Source: Azospirillum brasilense (GTDB taxonomy: Bacteria > Pseudomonadota > Alphaproteobacteria > Azospirillales > Azospirillaceae). From it: a DNA stretch of 64,000 nt. How positions within the stretch are numbered: the stretch's first letter is position 1; each line of letters begins with the position of its first letter. The notes under the pieces were generated by a model. It saw nothing but the letters and a program-made list of their open reading frames with translations. It was not told where the DNA came from and made no database searches. A program made the translations under genes and the position numbers. The DNA lies in the NCBI RefSeq assembly GCF_007827795.1, contig NZ_VITI01000012.1, positions 102,393 through 166,392 of the forward strand, given 5' to 3'. This document shows positions 27,450 through 36,160 of the stretch, in pieces.

Positions 27450-27814
27450 TTCCCAATGACGGGCCGGCCATGCCCGTTCATCTGCTCGGGCACCATCTGT
27501 ACGAGTACAGCAAGGGCGTCCGGCCCATGGTCATGATGACGCTCAGCACGCGGGACGCCGACACGGTGACCCGCAAGCTGGCGGAGCAGTTCGTCGACTA
27601 CCACGTCCAGACGGTGACGGAGGCCAAGGTCAACGTCTTCTTCGGCAACGCGGCCTGTGTCGCGATGGTGCGCAGCGTGGTGCGCAAGCCGCTGAACCAA
27701 CTGACGCCGGAGGAGGATTTCATCCTCGGCACGCTGCTGGGCTACGACCGCGAACAGCAGTGTCGGCGCTTCCTGGCCATGACGCAGGCCGGGCGGAGCG
27801 GAGCGGCGGCCTGA
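27428..27814 (+). CDS. DUF2023-family protein coupled to flavodoxin
   Basis: A 128-residue cytoplasmic protein overlapping the flavodoxin gene by 22 bases, so translationally coupled. The core (HHLYEYSKGVRPMVMMTLS, VNVFFGNAACVAMV, LNQLTPEEDFILGTLLGYD) matches DUF2023, a small alpha/beta family of unknown function. The tight overlap suggests a joint task with flavodoxin under iron limitation, perhaps as a partner or assembly helper; this is inference. Confidence 0.7.
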   Translation: MDQPTDVIPNDGPAMPVHLLGHHLYEYSKGVRPMVMMTLSTRDADTVTRKLAEQFVDYHVQTVTEAKVNVFFGNAACVAMVRSVVRKPLNQLTPEEDFILGTLLGYDREQQCRRFLAMTQAGRSGAAA

Positions 27815-27924
27815 TCCATCCGTCAGGGCGCCGTCTCCACCATCCGGAAAAACTTCGTCGCGGTCTCGACAGACCGGGCCGCCGTCGTCAAATCTGATTC
27901 CCAAACAATCAAAGGGAGGCAGGG

Positions 27925-28215
27925 ATGGCAGCGGCTCCGTCCGGGATGGTGTTCGAGAATCCGGAGAGCGGCCAGCGGGAGGCGGTGACCAACCGCGAGA
28001 TCCTCTGGGCCTTTCTGCTCGGCCCCGTCTACTTCGCGAAAAAGGCCGAATGGCTGCACGCCGCGATTCATGCGGCGCTGATCCTCATCTCCATCCCACT
28101 GTGGCCGACCGGCGTTCTGATGACGTTGGGCGTCTGGGTCGGCTACGCCTGCGCGGCGCCGACGATCCTGGAGTACCGGTACCAAAAGATGGGATGGGAG
28201 AAGGTCGCGGGCTGA
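27925..28215 (+). CDS. Small DUF2628-like membrane protein
   Basis: A 96-residue protein with two adjacent membrane segments (ILWAFLLGPVYFAKKAEWLHAA and LILISIPLWPTGVLMTLGVWVGY). The layout, aromatic-Phe before a Gly-Pro in the first segment and a short basic C-terminus, resembles DUF2628. GGGAGG is well placed before the ATG. A partial repeat hairpin follows. Function unknown. Confidence 0.6.
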   Translation: MAAAPSGMVFENPESGQREAVTNREILWAFLLGPVYFAKKAEWLHAAIHAALILISIPLWPTGVLMTLGVWVGYACAAPTILEYRYQKMGWEKVAG

Positions 28216-28239
28216 GGTGTGACAGGGCGCCGTCGTTGG

Positions 28240-28278
28240 TGCCCCCACCCAACCCTCCCCCGCGCGGCGGGAGAGGGC
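28240..28278. repeat. Partial copy of the CCCTCCCC repeat family
   Basis: GCCCCCACCCAACCCTCCCC followed by CGCGCGGCGGGAGAGGG forms one hairpin half of the longer elements at 14284 and 16175. It lies between convergent genes and may act as a transcription end. Confidence 0.6.
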
Positions 28279-28293
28279 TTTCGAGCGGCCGGG

Positions 28294-28791
28294 TCAGGCG
28301 GTTGCGCCGAACTCCTCGGCAGTCAGCACCAGCACGCCATCCTCGTCGGCGAAGACCAGATCGCCGGGGGTGATGCGGATGCCGGCCAGAGTCACCGGCA
28401 GATCCTTCTGCCCCTCGCCATAGCGGACGGTCTTGCGCGGGATCGCCGCCAGCGCCTTGATGCCCAGGTCCAGCGTGGCGAGCACGGCGGCGTCGCGGAC
28501 GCAGCCGTGGATGACCACGCCCTCCCAGCCGTTCTTCACCGCGTCCTTGGCGATCAGGTCGCCCATCAGGGCGGCGCGCAGGCCGCCGCCGCCATCCACC
28601 ACCAGCACCTTGCCCCGACCCGGCGTGCCCAGCGTCTCCTTGACGCGGGAATTGTCCTCGAAGCACTTCACGGTCACCGCCACGCCGCTGAATTTGCAAC
28701 GCCGGCCGAAATCGCGGAAGACGGGGTCGGCGACGCGGGCGGTCCTCTCGAACCGGTCGTAAAGGTCGCAGGTGCTGTCGAAGTCGGTCAT
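28294..28791 (-). CDS. rraA: RraA-family protein (RNase E inhibitor / aldolase superfamily)
   Basis: A 165-residue RraA-fold protein. The motifs GRGKVLVVDGGGGLRAALMGD, GWEGVVIHGCVRD and PGDLVFADEDGVLVL are typical. E. coli RraA binds RNase E and slows RNA decay; many homologues are instead HMG/CHA aldolases. The Arg and Asp used by the aldolases for metal and pyruvate (RD at the end of IHGCVRD) are present, so both roles remain open. The ATG at 28791 has GGGGAG upstream. Next on the strand is the NrtR-like regulator, 58 bases away. Confidence 0.82.
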   Translation of the reverse strand: MTDFDSTCDLYDRFERTARVADPVFRDFGRRCKFSGVAVTVKCFEDNSRVKETLGTPGRGKVLVVDGGGGLRAALMGDLIAKDAVKNGWEGVVIHGCVRDAAVLATLDLGIKALAAIPRKTVRYGEGQKDLPVTLAGIRITPGDLVFADEDGVLVLTAEEFGATA

Positions 28792-28849
28792 GGGCGTTCG
28801 CTCCCCTTGTTTCGGTATTGGCGGCAGGATACCCCCAGAACGGCGATGG

Positions 28850-29896
28850 TCAATCCTCCGGGGAGGCGATGGCTCCCGTGCTGGTCCGCTCCAGGATGGC
28901 GCTGCGGCGGAAGCGGTAGAGTTCGGCGGGGCGCCCGCCGGTCTGGCTCTCATACTGGCCGGTCGGCTCCACCAGCCCGCCGGAGATCATCAGGCGCCGG
29001 AAATTCTGCTTGTGCAGCCGCTCGCCGGACAGCGCCTCCACCACCTGCTGAAGCTGGTGCAGGGTGAAGGTCGGGGGCAGCAGCTCGAACACGATGGGGC
29101 GGTATTTCAACTTGCCGCGCAGACGTTCCAGCGCCGTCGCCAGGACGCGGCGGCCGTCGCGGGCCATCGGGCGGCCCAGCGCGCGGGGCATCTCCAACCG
29201 TACCGTGCGCTCCTCCACCCCCGCCCGGCGGGCCAGGTCATGGTCACGGAACGCCTCCACCACCAGCCCGGCCTCGTAGAGAAGCTCATAGCGTTCCAGC
29301 ACCCGTTCGGAATCCCAGTCCCCGCCGTCCAGGGCGAAGGCCATGCGGGCGCGCTCGCCGCGCCGGGCACGGGCGGGCTCGTCCGGCGCCGCGGCGACCC
29401 AGCGGGCCAGCGCCGGGCGGATCACCGAATCGAGCAGCGGAGGCGGCGCATCGCGCCAGTCCTCCCAGGGGAAGAACTCGTACAGGCCGCGCCACTCCGC
29501 CCCGTCAATGCGCAGCGGCGCCTCACGCAGCAAGGCCAGATAGCCGACCACCAGCGAGCGCGGGCCGCCGAACAGCTCGTGCGGGTCGCGGTAGCGGTCG
29601 CCGAAGCTGTAGAGCTGCTCCACATAGCGCAGGGTCAGCCCGGCCGCGTCCTCCGCCACCGCGCGCAGGCCGTCCTGAAGGGTGCGGAAGCGCTCGGGAT
29701 CGAAGGGCGCGCCCGGCAGGGCGTCGCGGTGGGGCGGCGGCTCGTCGCCGCGGCGGTGCGATTCGGGGATCTCGAAGCCGCTGCGCACGGTCACCACGCG
29801 CGGCTCGGCGCCGTTCGCCGAGGACACGCCCACCGAAACGATGGCCGCCGTTAGCCCGATCTGGGTTTCCGTGCCGATCTGCGTTTCCCCTGCCAC
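28850..29896 (-). CDS. NrtR-like regulator (Nudix-related domain + winged helix)
   Basis: About 348 residues. The N-terminal two thirds resemble the degenerate Nudix domain of COG4111-type NrtR proteins, and the C-terminal 75 residues form a winged helix (LPPTFTLHQLQQVVEALSGE, LHKQNFRRLMISGGLVEPTG). NrtR regulators respond to ADP-ribose and control NAD metabolism. The start is uncertain; a GTG at 29896 has GGGGAGG ten bases upstream, and no ATG is well placed. A GETQIGTETQIG duplication follows the start. No NAD genes adjoin it in the window. Confidence 0.72.
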   Translation of the reverse strand: MAGETQIGTETQIGLTAAIVSVGVSSANGAEPRVVTVRSGFEIPESHRRGDEPPPHRDALPGAPFDPERFRTLQDGLRAVAEDAAGLTLRYVEQLYSFGDRYRDPHELFGGPRSLVVGYLALLREAPLRIDGAEWRGLYEFFPWEDWRDAPPPLLDSVIRPALARWVAAAPDEPARARRGERARMAFALDGGDWDSERVLERYELLYEAGLVVEAFRDHDLARRAGVEERTVRLEMPRALGRPMARDGRRVLATALERLRGKLKYRPIVFELLPPTFTLHQLQQVVEALSGERLHKQNFRRLMISGGLVEPTGQYESQTGGRPAELYRFRRSAILERTSTGAIASPED

Positions 29897-30134
29897 GCGC
29901 CACCCGCCTCCCCGCTGCCGATCCGTCGGCGGCAGGATAAGCGGCCCGCCGCGGCAAATCACCGGTCTTTCCGCCGGGCACCCCCGTGAAATCTCGCCGC
30001 AAGCCGGCCCAGCATGACACTTTTGTGACTCCCCATAAGCGCCGGGGATGTTACACCAGCCGCGATGCTGGGGCTCGCGCGCATCCGTGCGGGGTCCCCA
30101 GCACTGCAGGCCGGCGTAAGTTGGAGAACCACGC

Positions 30135-30788
30135 ATGCTGAATTTGTTCCGGGCCCTGATGCCGCGCGAAGAACGGTTTTTCGACCTGTTCGCCGACCAC
30201 GCCCGGACCGTCGCAACGGGCGCCGAGGCGCTGCGGGCGATGATGGCCAGCGGCCAGGACCTGGAGGAGCGGTTCCAGACCATCCGCCGGGTCGAGAGCG
30301 AGGCCGACGCCATCGAGAAGGACATCCAGCTCGCCGTCCACCGCAGTTTCATCGTGCCCTTCGACCGTTCGGACATCCAGGAACTCGGCAAGCGGATGGA
30401 CGACGTCCTCAACCTCATCGAGGAGACCGCGCGTCACCTCGTCGAGGCGGGCTTCAACGACTACACGCCGGAAATGCACGCCCAGGCCGATGCCATCGTG
30501 CGCTGCACCAATCGGCTGAGCGCGGGCATCCCCCTGCTCCGCGACATTCCCAAACACGTCGAGCAACTCCACGCGATGACCGCCGAGGTCTCGCGGATCG
30601 AGAGCGAAGGCGACCGGCTCCTGCGCGAGGCCAACCATCGGCTGCGCGACGAGAGCGGCGGGCTCGACGCCCCCATCACCCATCGCCACGCCCTTCAACG
30701 CGAGATCATCGAGCTGCTGGAACGCGTGCTCGATGCGTGCGAGGACGTGGCCGACACCATCGACGGCATCATCGTCGAACAGGTCTGA
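30135..30788 (+). CDS. DUF47/PhoU-like accessory protein of Pit
   Basis: A 217-residue helical protein of the DUF47 (TIGR00153, YkaA-like) family: MLNLFRALMPREERFFDLFADHA, an RRVESEADAIEKDI helix with acidic metal-binding residues, and a second similar helix RIESEGDRLLREANHRL. The fold is PhoU-like, with acidic E-x-E/D repeats that bind metal clusters. It ends only four bases before the pit gene, the common DUF47-pit pair, and probably regulates phosphate uptake. Confidence 0.9.
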   Translation: MLNLFRALMPREERFFDLFADHARTVATGAEALRAMMASGQDLEERFQTIRRVESEADAIEKDIQLAVHRSFIVPFDRSDIQELGKRMDDVLNLIEETARHLVEAGFNDYTPEMHAQADAIVRCTNRLSAGIPLLRDIPKHVEQLHAMTAEVSRIESEGDRLLREANHRLRDESGGLDAPITHRHALQREIIELLERVLDACEDVADTIDGIIVEQV

Positions 30789-30792
30789 TCCC

Positions 30793-31800
30793 ATGGAAGC
30801 CGCTACCCTCGCCCTGCCCATCCTCATCGGGCTGATCGGCGTCGCCCTCCTCTTCGATTTCCTCAACGGGCTGCACGACGCGGCCAACTCCATCGCAACG
30901 GTCGTCTCCACCCGCGTGCTGTCGCCGCGGACCGCCGTCGCGATGGCCGCCTTCTTCAACTTCATCGCCTTCCTGTTCTTCGGGCTGCATGTGGCGACCA
31001 CCATCGGCACCGGCATTGTCGGGGCGGGGGTGGTGGACCCGCACGTCATCTTCGGCGCGCTGATGGGCGCCATCGTCTGGAACGTCTTCACCTGGTGGCT
31101 GGGCATCCCGTCCAGTTCCTCCCACGCGCTGATCGGCGGCCTCGTCGGGGCCGGCGTGGCGAAGGCCGGGCTGGACGCCGTGGTGGTGTCGGGTCTGGCG
31201 AAGACCGCCGCGGCCATCGTCGTCTCGCCGGTGGTCGGCTTCCTGCTGGCCAGCGTGATGATCGTGGCGGTGTCCTGGCTGTTCCGGCGCACCACCCCCT
31301 TCGCGGTCGACCGGCTGTTCCGCCACCTGCAGATCGGCTCCGCCGCGCTCTACAGCCTGGGGCACGGCGGCAACGACGCGCAGAAGACCATGGGCATCAT
31401 CGCTGTCCTGCTCTTTTCCCAGGGGCTGCTGGGGCCGACCTTCCACGTGCCCTTCTGGGTGGTCATCACCTGTCAGGCCGCGATGGGGCTGGGCACGCTG
31501 TTCGGCGGCTGGCGCATCGTCAAGACCATGGGGTCGAAGCTGACCGACCTGAAGCCGGTCCAGGGCTCCTGCGCGGAGACGGGCGGCGCGATCACTTTGT
31601 TCGTCGCGACATGGCTCGGCGTTCCGGTCAGCACGACCCACACCATCACCGGCGCGATCATCGGCGTCGGCGCCGCCCGCCGTACCAGCGCGGTGCGCTG
31701 GGGTCTGGCGCAGGGCATCGTCATGGCCTGGGTCATCACCCTGCCGGCGACCGCCATCGTCGGCGCGCTTTTCTACGAGGTGTCGCGGGTGCTGTGGTAG
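30793..31800 (+). CDS. pit: Low-affinity inorganic phosphate transporter Pit
   Basis: A 335-residue PiT-family membrane protein with ten or so helices. The two duplicated family signatures are visible: FDFLNGLHDAANSIATVVSTR near the N-terminus and SLGHGGNDAQKTMGIIA in the second half, plus GIPSSSSHALIGGL and GVPVSTTHTITGAI. It transports metal-phosphate with protons across the inner membrane. Co-transcribed with the DUF47 gene. A rho-independent terminator lies 93 bases after the stop. Confidence 0.93.
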   Translation: MEAATLALPILIGLIGVALLFDFLNGLHDAANSIATVVSTRVLSPRTAVAMAAFFNFIAFLFFGLHVATTIGTGIVGAGVVDPHVIFGALMGAIVWNVFTWWLGIPSSSSHALIGGLVGAGVAKAGLDAVVVSGLAKTAAAIVVSPVVGFLLASVMIVAVSWLFRRTTPFAVDRLFRHLQIGSAALYSLGHGGNDAQKTMGIIAVLLFSQGLLGPTFHVPFWVVITCQAAMGLGTLFGGWRIVKTMGSKLTDLKPVQGSCAETGGAITLFVATWLGVPVSTTHTITGAIIGVGAARRTSAVRWGLAQGIVMAWVITLPATAIVGALFYEVSRVLW

Positions 31801-31892
31801 CCGCGACGCCGGAGCGCGGCACGGCGGGCCGAAAAGGCCCGCCACCGACTTACGGACCGTACTCACGGCTTGGCAAAGAAACGCAAAACGCG

Positions 31893-31920
31893 AAAAGGGC
31901 GGCCCGAGGCCGCCCTTTTT
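31893..31920. terminator. Rho-independent terminator
   Basis: AAAAGGGCGGC and GCCGCCCTTTT pair around CCGAG, ending in a T-run on the plus strand and, because the stem starts with A, also a T-run on the minus strand. It can end both the pit transcript and the convergent tRNA-Gly transcript. Confidence 0.85.
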
Positions 31921-31941
31921 CGTACCATCCGCGCTGTGTCA

Positions 31942-32016
31942 TGGAGCGGGCGAAGGGATTCGAACCCTCGACCCCAACCTTGGCAAGGTTGTGCTCTACC
32001 CCTGAGCTACGCCCGC
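31942..32016 (-). tRNA. tRNA-Gly (GCC)
   Basis: A complete 75-base cloverleaf with acceptor GCGGGCG/CGCCCGC, encoded CCA, T-loop TTCGAAT and anticodon stem AACCT/AGGTT bearing anticodon GCC. It reads GGC and GGT glycine codons. Confidence 0.96.
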
Positions 32017-32038
32017 GCCGCTCCAGCGGAGGAGCGCC

Positions 32039-32067
32039 CGTATACGCCCCAGCGACGGCCAAGGCAA
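32039..32067 (-). promoter_or_regulatory. Promoter of tRNA-Gly
   Basis: On the minus strand TTGCCT (-35) and TATACG (-10) are separated by 17 bases, with the -10 box ending 22 bases before the mature tRNA 5' end. Confidence 0.6.
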
Positions 32068-32289
32068 GTCTATTTTTTCACGCGACACCAACCCGTGCGT
32101 CGAAGGAGCCTCGGCACGGCAGGAATGCAGGCCGGTGGAAGCCGCCGCTTGCGGATTGCGCAATAAAACATACCAACATATGTTACGCTGCCTCGTTCAG
32201 AACGGAATTACCCAACCGTTGTTTTGAATGTCTGCGCATTCGAATTTGTTTCCTCTAACATGCCGATGACGCTCCGCAGGGGGGCTTCG

Positions 32290-35200
32290 ATGGCCGGAAC
32301 GGATATGGACCTGGGCGAATCGCGACCGATGCCCACGGCGGCGCCTCGGGAGGCGTTGTGCCGGCCCATGCCCGCGCCAGACGTCACGCGCGCCGCGGAT
32401 TCAGCGGATGGCGGAGCGGCCCGGCGCAACAGCGCGGAACGCAAGGTCGTCACCGTCCTGTTCGCCGACATCGTCGAATCCTCCAGCATGGTGTCAGGCC
32501 GCGACCCGGAGGAGGCCGACCAGACCCTTCTCACCATCCTGCAAGTCCTCACCGACTCGGTGGATCGCTACGGCGGCACGGTGGCCCAGGTGCTGGGCGA
32601 CGGCATCATGGCGGTGTTCGGCGCGCCCTCCGCGCAGGAGGACCACGCGCTGCGCGCCTGCCTCGCCGCGCAGGACATCGCCCGCTCGGCCATCGATTCG
32701 GACGAGTTCAAGATGCGGGTCGGCATCAGCTCCGGCGAGGTGGTGGCCCAGATCATCGAGACGGGGGTCTGGACCGACTACCGCACCGTGGGCGAAACCG
32801 TTCATATCGCCGCCAAGCTGCAGCAGCGGGCGCAGCCCAACAGCGTGCTGCTGAGCCGCGAGACGCTGGATCTGGTGCCCAAGGGCCTGACGGTCCGCCC
32901 GGCGGGAACCCTGCGCCTGTCCGCCACGGCGGAGCCGGTGACCGCCTTCGCGCTGGAAGCGGCGCGGGCGATGCGGCTCACGGCGATGGACCTGCTGTCG
33001 GCCGAAGGCACCCTGTTCGTCGGGCGCCAACCCGAACTGGCGGTGCTGACCGGAGCGCTGCGACGGGCCGAGCGGGGCCGCGGCGCCTGCGCCATCCTGA
33101 TCGGAGAGGCCGGCATCGGCAAATCCCGGCTGACCGGCGAGCTGATGCGCAGCCCGGAAGCCGGGGCTTTCACCATCGCCATCTGGCCGCAATTCCCGAT
33201 CCGCCGCCTGGGTGACCCCGACGACCTGGAGGCGGCGGCCTGTTGCCTCGCCCTGTCGGTCTGCGGGGTGGTGGACGGCTCGGCGGTGGCGCGGCTGACC
33301 GCCGCCGCGGCGCGCAACGGTGGCGAACTGGCCGGCGAGGCGATGCGGGAATTGCTTGGCCAGCTTTCCGTCCACCCGCTGTGGCAGGGGCTCGACCCGG
33401 CCCAGAAGGCCGATTTCAGCGTCGAGGGGCTGGTCGCGGCGATCCGCGAGCTGTCCGTGGAGCGCCCGCTGCTGATCCTCGTCGAGGATGCGCACTGGAC
33501 GCGCGGGCTGACCAACCGCCTGCTGGACGCCCTCGCCGAAGGGGTGGAGGACGCCCGCGTCCTCGTCCTGGTCACGTCACGGCCGGACACGCCGGGCGGC
33601 TGGACCGCGCCGGACTCCGTTCACGCCCTCGCGCTCGAACCGCTGGAGCCGCTGCAGGCCGACGAGTTCCTGGACCATTGGCTGGGCCACAGCCCGTCGC
33701 TGGCCGACCTGAAGGCGCGCGTCGCGGCGCAAAGCCAGGGCGTGCCGCTCTATCTGGAGGAATCGCTGCGCACGCTGGAGACGACCGGGGCCATCGTCGG
33801 CAGTCCGGGCTGCTACAGCCTGGGCAAGGCGGACGCCCGGATGGCCCTGCCGGCCACGGTGCACGGCCTGCTCGCCTCGCGGATCGACGCGCTGGAGCCC
33901 GGCCCGCGGCGGGTGCTGATGCACGCGGCGGTGATCGGCACCTCGGTCGATCTGGGCCTGCTGCGCGCGGTGTCCCCGATTCCCGCCGCCGAACTGCCGT
34001 CGGCTCTGGCCCGGCTGGAGCAGAGCGGCTTCTTCGCGCGCTCCCGCCTGCTGCCGAACCTGGAGCTGACCTTCCGCCACGCGCTGGTCCAGGAAGTCGC
34101 CTACGCCACCCTGACCAAGCGGGAGCGCCAGCCGCTGCACGGGCGCGTCCTGCACGCCCTGCGGCGGCGGTCCGACCGCAACCTGCCGAACCGGGCGGAA
34201 CTGATCGCCCATCACGCCTTCTACGCCGAGAATTGGCCGCTCGCCTGCGCCTATGGCCGCCGGGCCGGGCGCCGGGCGGAGATGCGCTGCAAGCATTTCG
34301 ACGCCGGACGCTTCTACGAGCAGGCGCTGAAGGCCCTGGACCATCTGCCGGACACCCGCCGCAACACCCAGCGGCGGATCGACCTGTGGGTCGGCATCCC
34401 TCTCGTCCTGCTGCCGCAGGGGCGCCAATTGGCCGGCGACCCGCTGGAGGAGGCGCGGGACATGGCGCTGGGCATCGACGACCGCATCCGCTACGCCCGC
34501 GCGACCTCGCTCAAGGCGTCCTTCCAATGGGTCTACGGCGTGCTCGACGGAGCCATCGCGCTCAGCCGCAGCGCGCTCGACCATCTGGGCAACCAGGGGA
34601 CGATGGAACTGCGCATCCAGGGGCTGATGCGGCTGGGCGGCATGCTGGTGGACAAGGGGCATTTCCCGGAAGCCCAGGAGAAGCTGGAGCAGGCGCGCAG
34701 CCTGGCGCTGGCCCATGCCCCACGCGCGCGGTTCGGCCTGACCGCGGTGGCGGTCGCCATCACCGCCGCCTACCAGGGCCGTTGCCTCGCCGAGTTGGGG
34801 CGCGACGAGGAGGCCGTCCAGGTGATGCTCCACGCGCTCGACATCGCGGAAGGGGTCGGGCACGCCTTCTCCGTGTCGTCGGTGAAGGTCCATTTGGCGC
34901 TGGTCCACATCATCGGCGAGCGCTTCGCCGAGGCGCTGCCGCTGCTGAAGGACGCCGTGACGATCACCGAGGCGACGCGCCTGCACATCTTCCAACCGAT
35001 CACGCTGGGCGCGCTGGGCTACGCCATCGCCCGCACCGGCGGCTCTGCGGAGGGGGCGCGCCTGCTGAACGCCAGCCTGGAACAGGCGCACATCCTGAAT
35101 CACTCGCTGCCCAGGCCGCGGATCTTGAACTGGATGTCGGACCTGGCCCTGGAAACGGCGCAGCACGACACCGCGATCGGCTGCGCCGCCAAGGCGCTGA

Positions 35201-35409
35201 GCATCGCGACGGACGCCGGACAGCTGTCCGAACAGGGCTGGTCGCACTTCGCCCTGGCTCAGGCCTTCACCGCCACCGGCCAGCGCCGGGAGGCCATGGA
35301 GCATCTGGCGGCTGCCGAGACGATGAGCCGCCAGCTGTCCATGATGCCGCTCTCCGACCGCTGCCGGGCCTTCCGCCGCTGCCTCGCCGCGTCCGACCTG
35401 ACCCGGTGA
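32290..35409 (+). CDS. Class III nucleotide cyclase fused to AAA-type ATPase and TPR repeats
   Basis: A 1039-residue cytoplasmic multidomain protein. Residues about 45-225 form a class III adenylate/guanylate cyclase (VVTVLFADIVESSSM with the metal Asp, GGTVAQVLGDGIMAVFGAP, VGISSGEVVAQ, YRTVGETVHIAAKLQ). Next is a large STAND-like ATPase (Walker A GEAGIGKSRLT) and then about ten TPR-type repeats to the end. Such fusions couple protein or ligand sensing to cNMP synthesis. The start at 32290 follows AGGGGGG; an upstream TTG extends it by 22 residues. A Crp/Fnr regulator with an intact cNMP pocket lies 3 kb away, which may be more than coincidence. Confidence 0.85.
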   Translation: MAGTDMDLGESRPMPTAAPREALCRPMPAPDVTRAADSADGGAARRNSAERKVVTVLFADIVESSSMVSGRDPEEADQTLLTILQVLTDSVDRYGGTVAQVLGDGIMAVFGAPSAQEDHALRACLAAQDIARSAIDSDEFKMRVGISSGEVVAQIIETGVWTDYRTVGETVHIAAKLQQRAQPNSVLLSRETLDLVPKGLTVRPAGTLRLSATAEPVTAFALEAARAMRLTAMDLLSAEGTLFVGRQPELAVLTGALRRAERGRGACAILIGEAGIGKSRLTGELMRSPEAGAFTIAIWPQFPIRRLGDPDDLEAAACCLALSVCGVVDGSAVARLTAAAARNGGELAGEAMRELLGQLSVHPLWQGLDPAQKADFSVEGLVAAIRELSVERPLLILVEDAHWTRGLTNRLLDALAEGVEDARVLVLVTSRPDTPGGWTAPDSVHALALEPLEPLQADEFLDHWLGHSPSLADLKARVAAQSQGVPLYLEESLRTLETTGAIVGSPGCYSLGKADARMALPATVHGLLASRIDALEPGPRRVLMHAAVIGTSVDLGLLRAVSPIPAAELPSALARLEQSGFFARSRLLPNLELTFRHALVQEVAYATLTKRERQPLHGRVLHALRRRSDRNLPNRAELIAHHAFYAENWPLACAYGRRAGRRAEMRCKHFDAGRFYEQALKALDHLPDTRRNTQRRIDLWVGIPLVLLPQGRQLAGDPLEEARDMALGIDDRIRYARATSLKASFQWVYGVLDGAIALSRSALDHLGNQGTMELRIQGLMRLGGMLVDKGHFPEAQEKLEQARSLALAHAPRARFGLTAVAVAITAAYQGRCLAELGRDEEAVQVMLHALDIAEGVGHAFSVSSVKVHLALVHIIGERFAEALPLLKDAVTITEATRLHIFQPITLGALGYAIARTGGSAEGARLLNASLEQAHILNHSLPRPRILNWMSDLALETAQHDTAIGCAAKALSIATDAGQLSEQGWSHFALAQAFTATGQRREAMEHLAAAETMSRQLSMMPLSDRCRAFRRCLAASDLTR

Positions 35410-35425
35410 ACGCCCCGCCGGAGCG

Positions 35426-35734
35426 TCAGGCGACCAGCGTGGTGGTGCCGGCGGCGGTGCTGCGGAAATGGTTCAGCACATAGACCCGGACGCTGGTGGC
35501 GAAGGGGATTCCCTCCGTCCGGCTGTCGTGGATGTCGGCGCACAGCGCCTCCAGCGACTTGCCCTGGGACTTGGCGATGTCCTTCAGCCCATCCCAGATC
35601 GTCGCCTCCAGCCGCAGGCTGGCGCGGCGCCCCCCGATCGTCAGCGAGCGCGTCACCACGGCGGGCGGAGCCGCGAGCGAGCTGAGGTCGGCCATTTCGT
35701 CGAGGCTGCGGGGAATGCGGCGGTCCAACTTCAT
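35426..35734 (-). CDS. Ribbon-helix-helix (RHH_4) protein, left flank of YcaO cluster
   Basis: A 102-residue protein with a ribbon-helix-helix domain of the RHH_4 type: VVTRSLTIGGRRASLRLEATIWDGL (strand) followed by LKDIAKSQGKSLEALCADIHD and a C-terminal ATSVRVYVLNHF. Such proteins are probable DNA-binding dimers. GGAGCG precedes the start. It is divergent from the small-peptide gene of the YcaO-TfuA cluster over 231 bases that contain a perfect Crp-type site. A paralogue with the same layout lies at the other end of the cluster. Confidence 0.8.
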   Translation of the reverse strand: MKLDRRIPRSLDEMADLSSLAAPPAVVTRSLTIGGRRASLRLEATIWDGLKDIAKSQGKSLEALCADIHDSRTEGIPFATSVRVYVLNHFRSTAAGTTTLVA

Positions 35735-35866
35735 CGGTACGCTCCTGTCTCGGCTGGCCGGTTCTCGGCTTGGCGAATTTTTCCCGGGTCGCCGGAATTT
35801 TTCCGGGACTGAACATGCGTGTGTGCGCGTGTAAGCGATTTTTACCCGGTGCCGGGGCGTCCGGCA

Positions 35867-35882
35867 TGTGAAGTTCTTCACA
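35867..35882. promoter_or_regulatory. Perfect Crp-type operator
   Basis: TGTGAAGTTCTTCACA is an exact match to the Crp half-site consensus TGTGA-N6-TCACA. It lies 84 bases before the small-peptide gene and 133 before the divergent RHH gene. A Crp/Fnr protein encoded in the same cluster has a TREMVNKSL recognition helix, close to the Crp SRETVGR motif. Confidence 0.75.
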
Positions 35883-35965
35883 GTCCGGGCGGGTCATAGC
35901 GGCCAAGGTTTCGACATACCGCAGTATTCGCGGTTCCTCGAAACCCACGCCCAGGAGCTGTTCTC

Positions 35966-36160
35966 ATGACCGCCATCATCGACCAGGCCGCCCTCATCCG
36001 TGGTGCCGACGGCCGTCTCTTCGCCGTGACCGCCCAGGGCGTGACCGAGGTTGCCGAGCAGGCCACCACCCTGACCGCCGCCGCCCGCATCGGCGACCGC
36101 CGCGCCTTCAACAGCGACGACCACGAGGCCGCCCGCCACGCGATCACCCCGGGCCTCTGA
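35966..36160 (+). CDS. Small peptide preceding YcaO-TfuA (candidate precursor/substrate)
   Basis: A 64-residue protein starting MTAIIDQAALIRGADGRLFA and ending AARHAITPGL. AGGAG lies eight bases before the ATG. Every codon is one of the highly preferred GC-rich set (GCC, ACC, ATC, GAC), as in strongly expressed genes. It has no Cys and no signal peptide; the first 30 residues look beta-like and the last 25 are charged. It is the first gene downstream of the Crp-type site and precedes ycaO by 166 bases. I infer it is a thioamidation substrate or leader-bearing RiPP precursor, but no known precursor family is recognised. Confidence 0.65.
   Translation: MTAIIDQAALIRGADGRLFAVTAQGVTEVAEQATTLTAAARIGDRRAFNSDDHEAARHAITPGL

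Noticed and set aside
32224..32290. TTG start 22 residues upstream for the cyclase protein
   Set aside because: No ribosome site precedes the TTG, whereas AGGGGGG stands correctly before the ATG at 32290.
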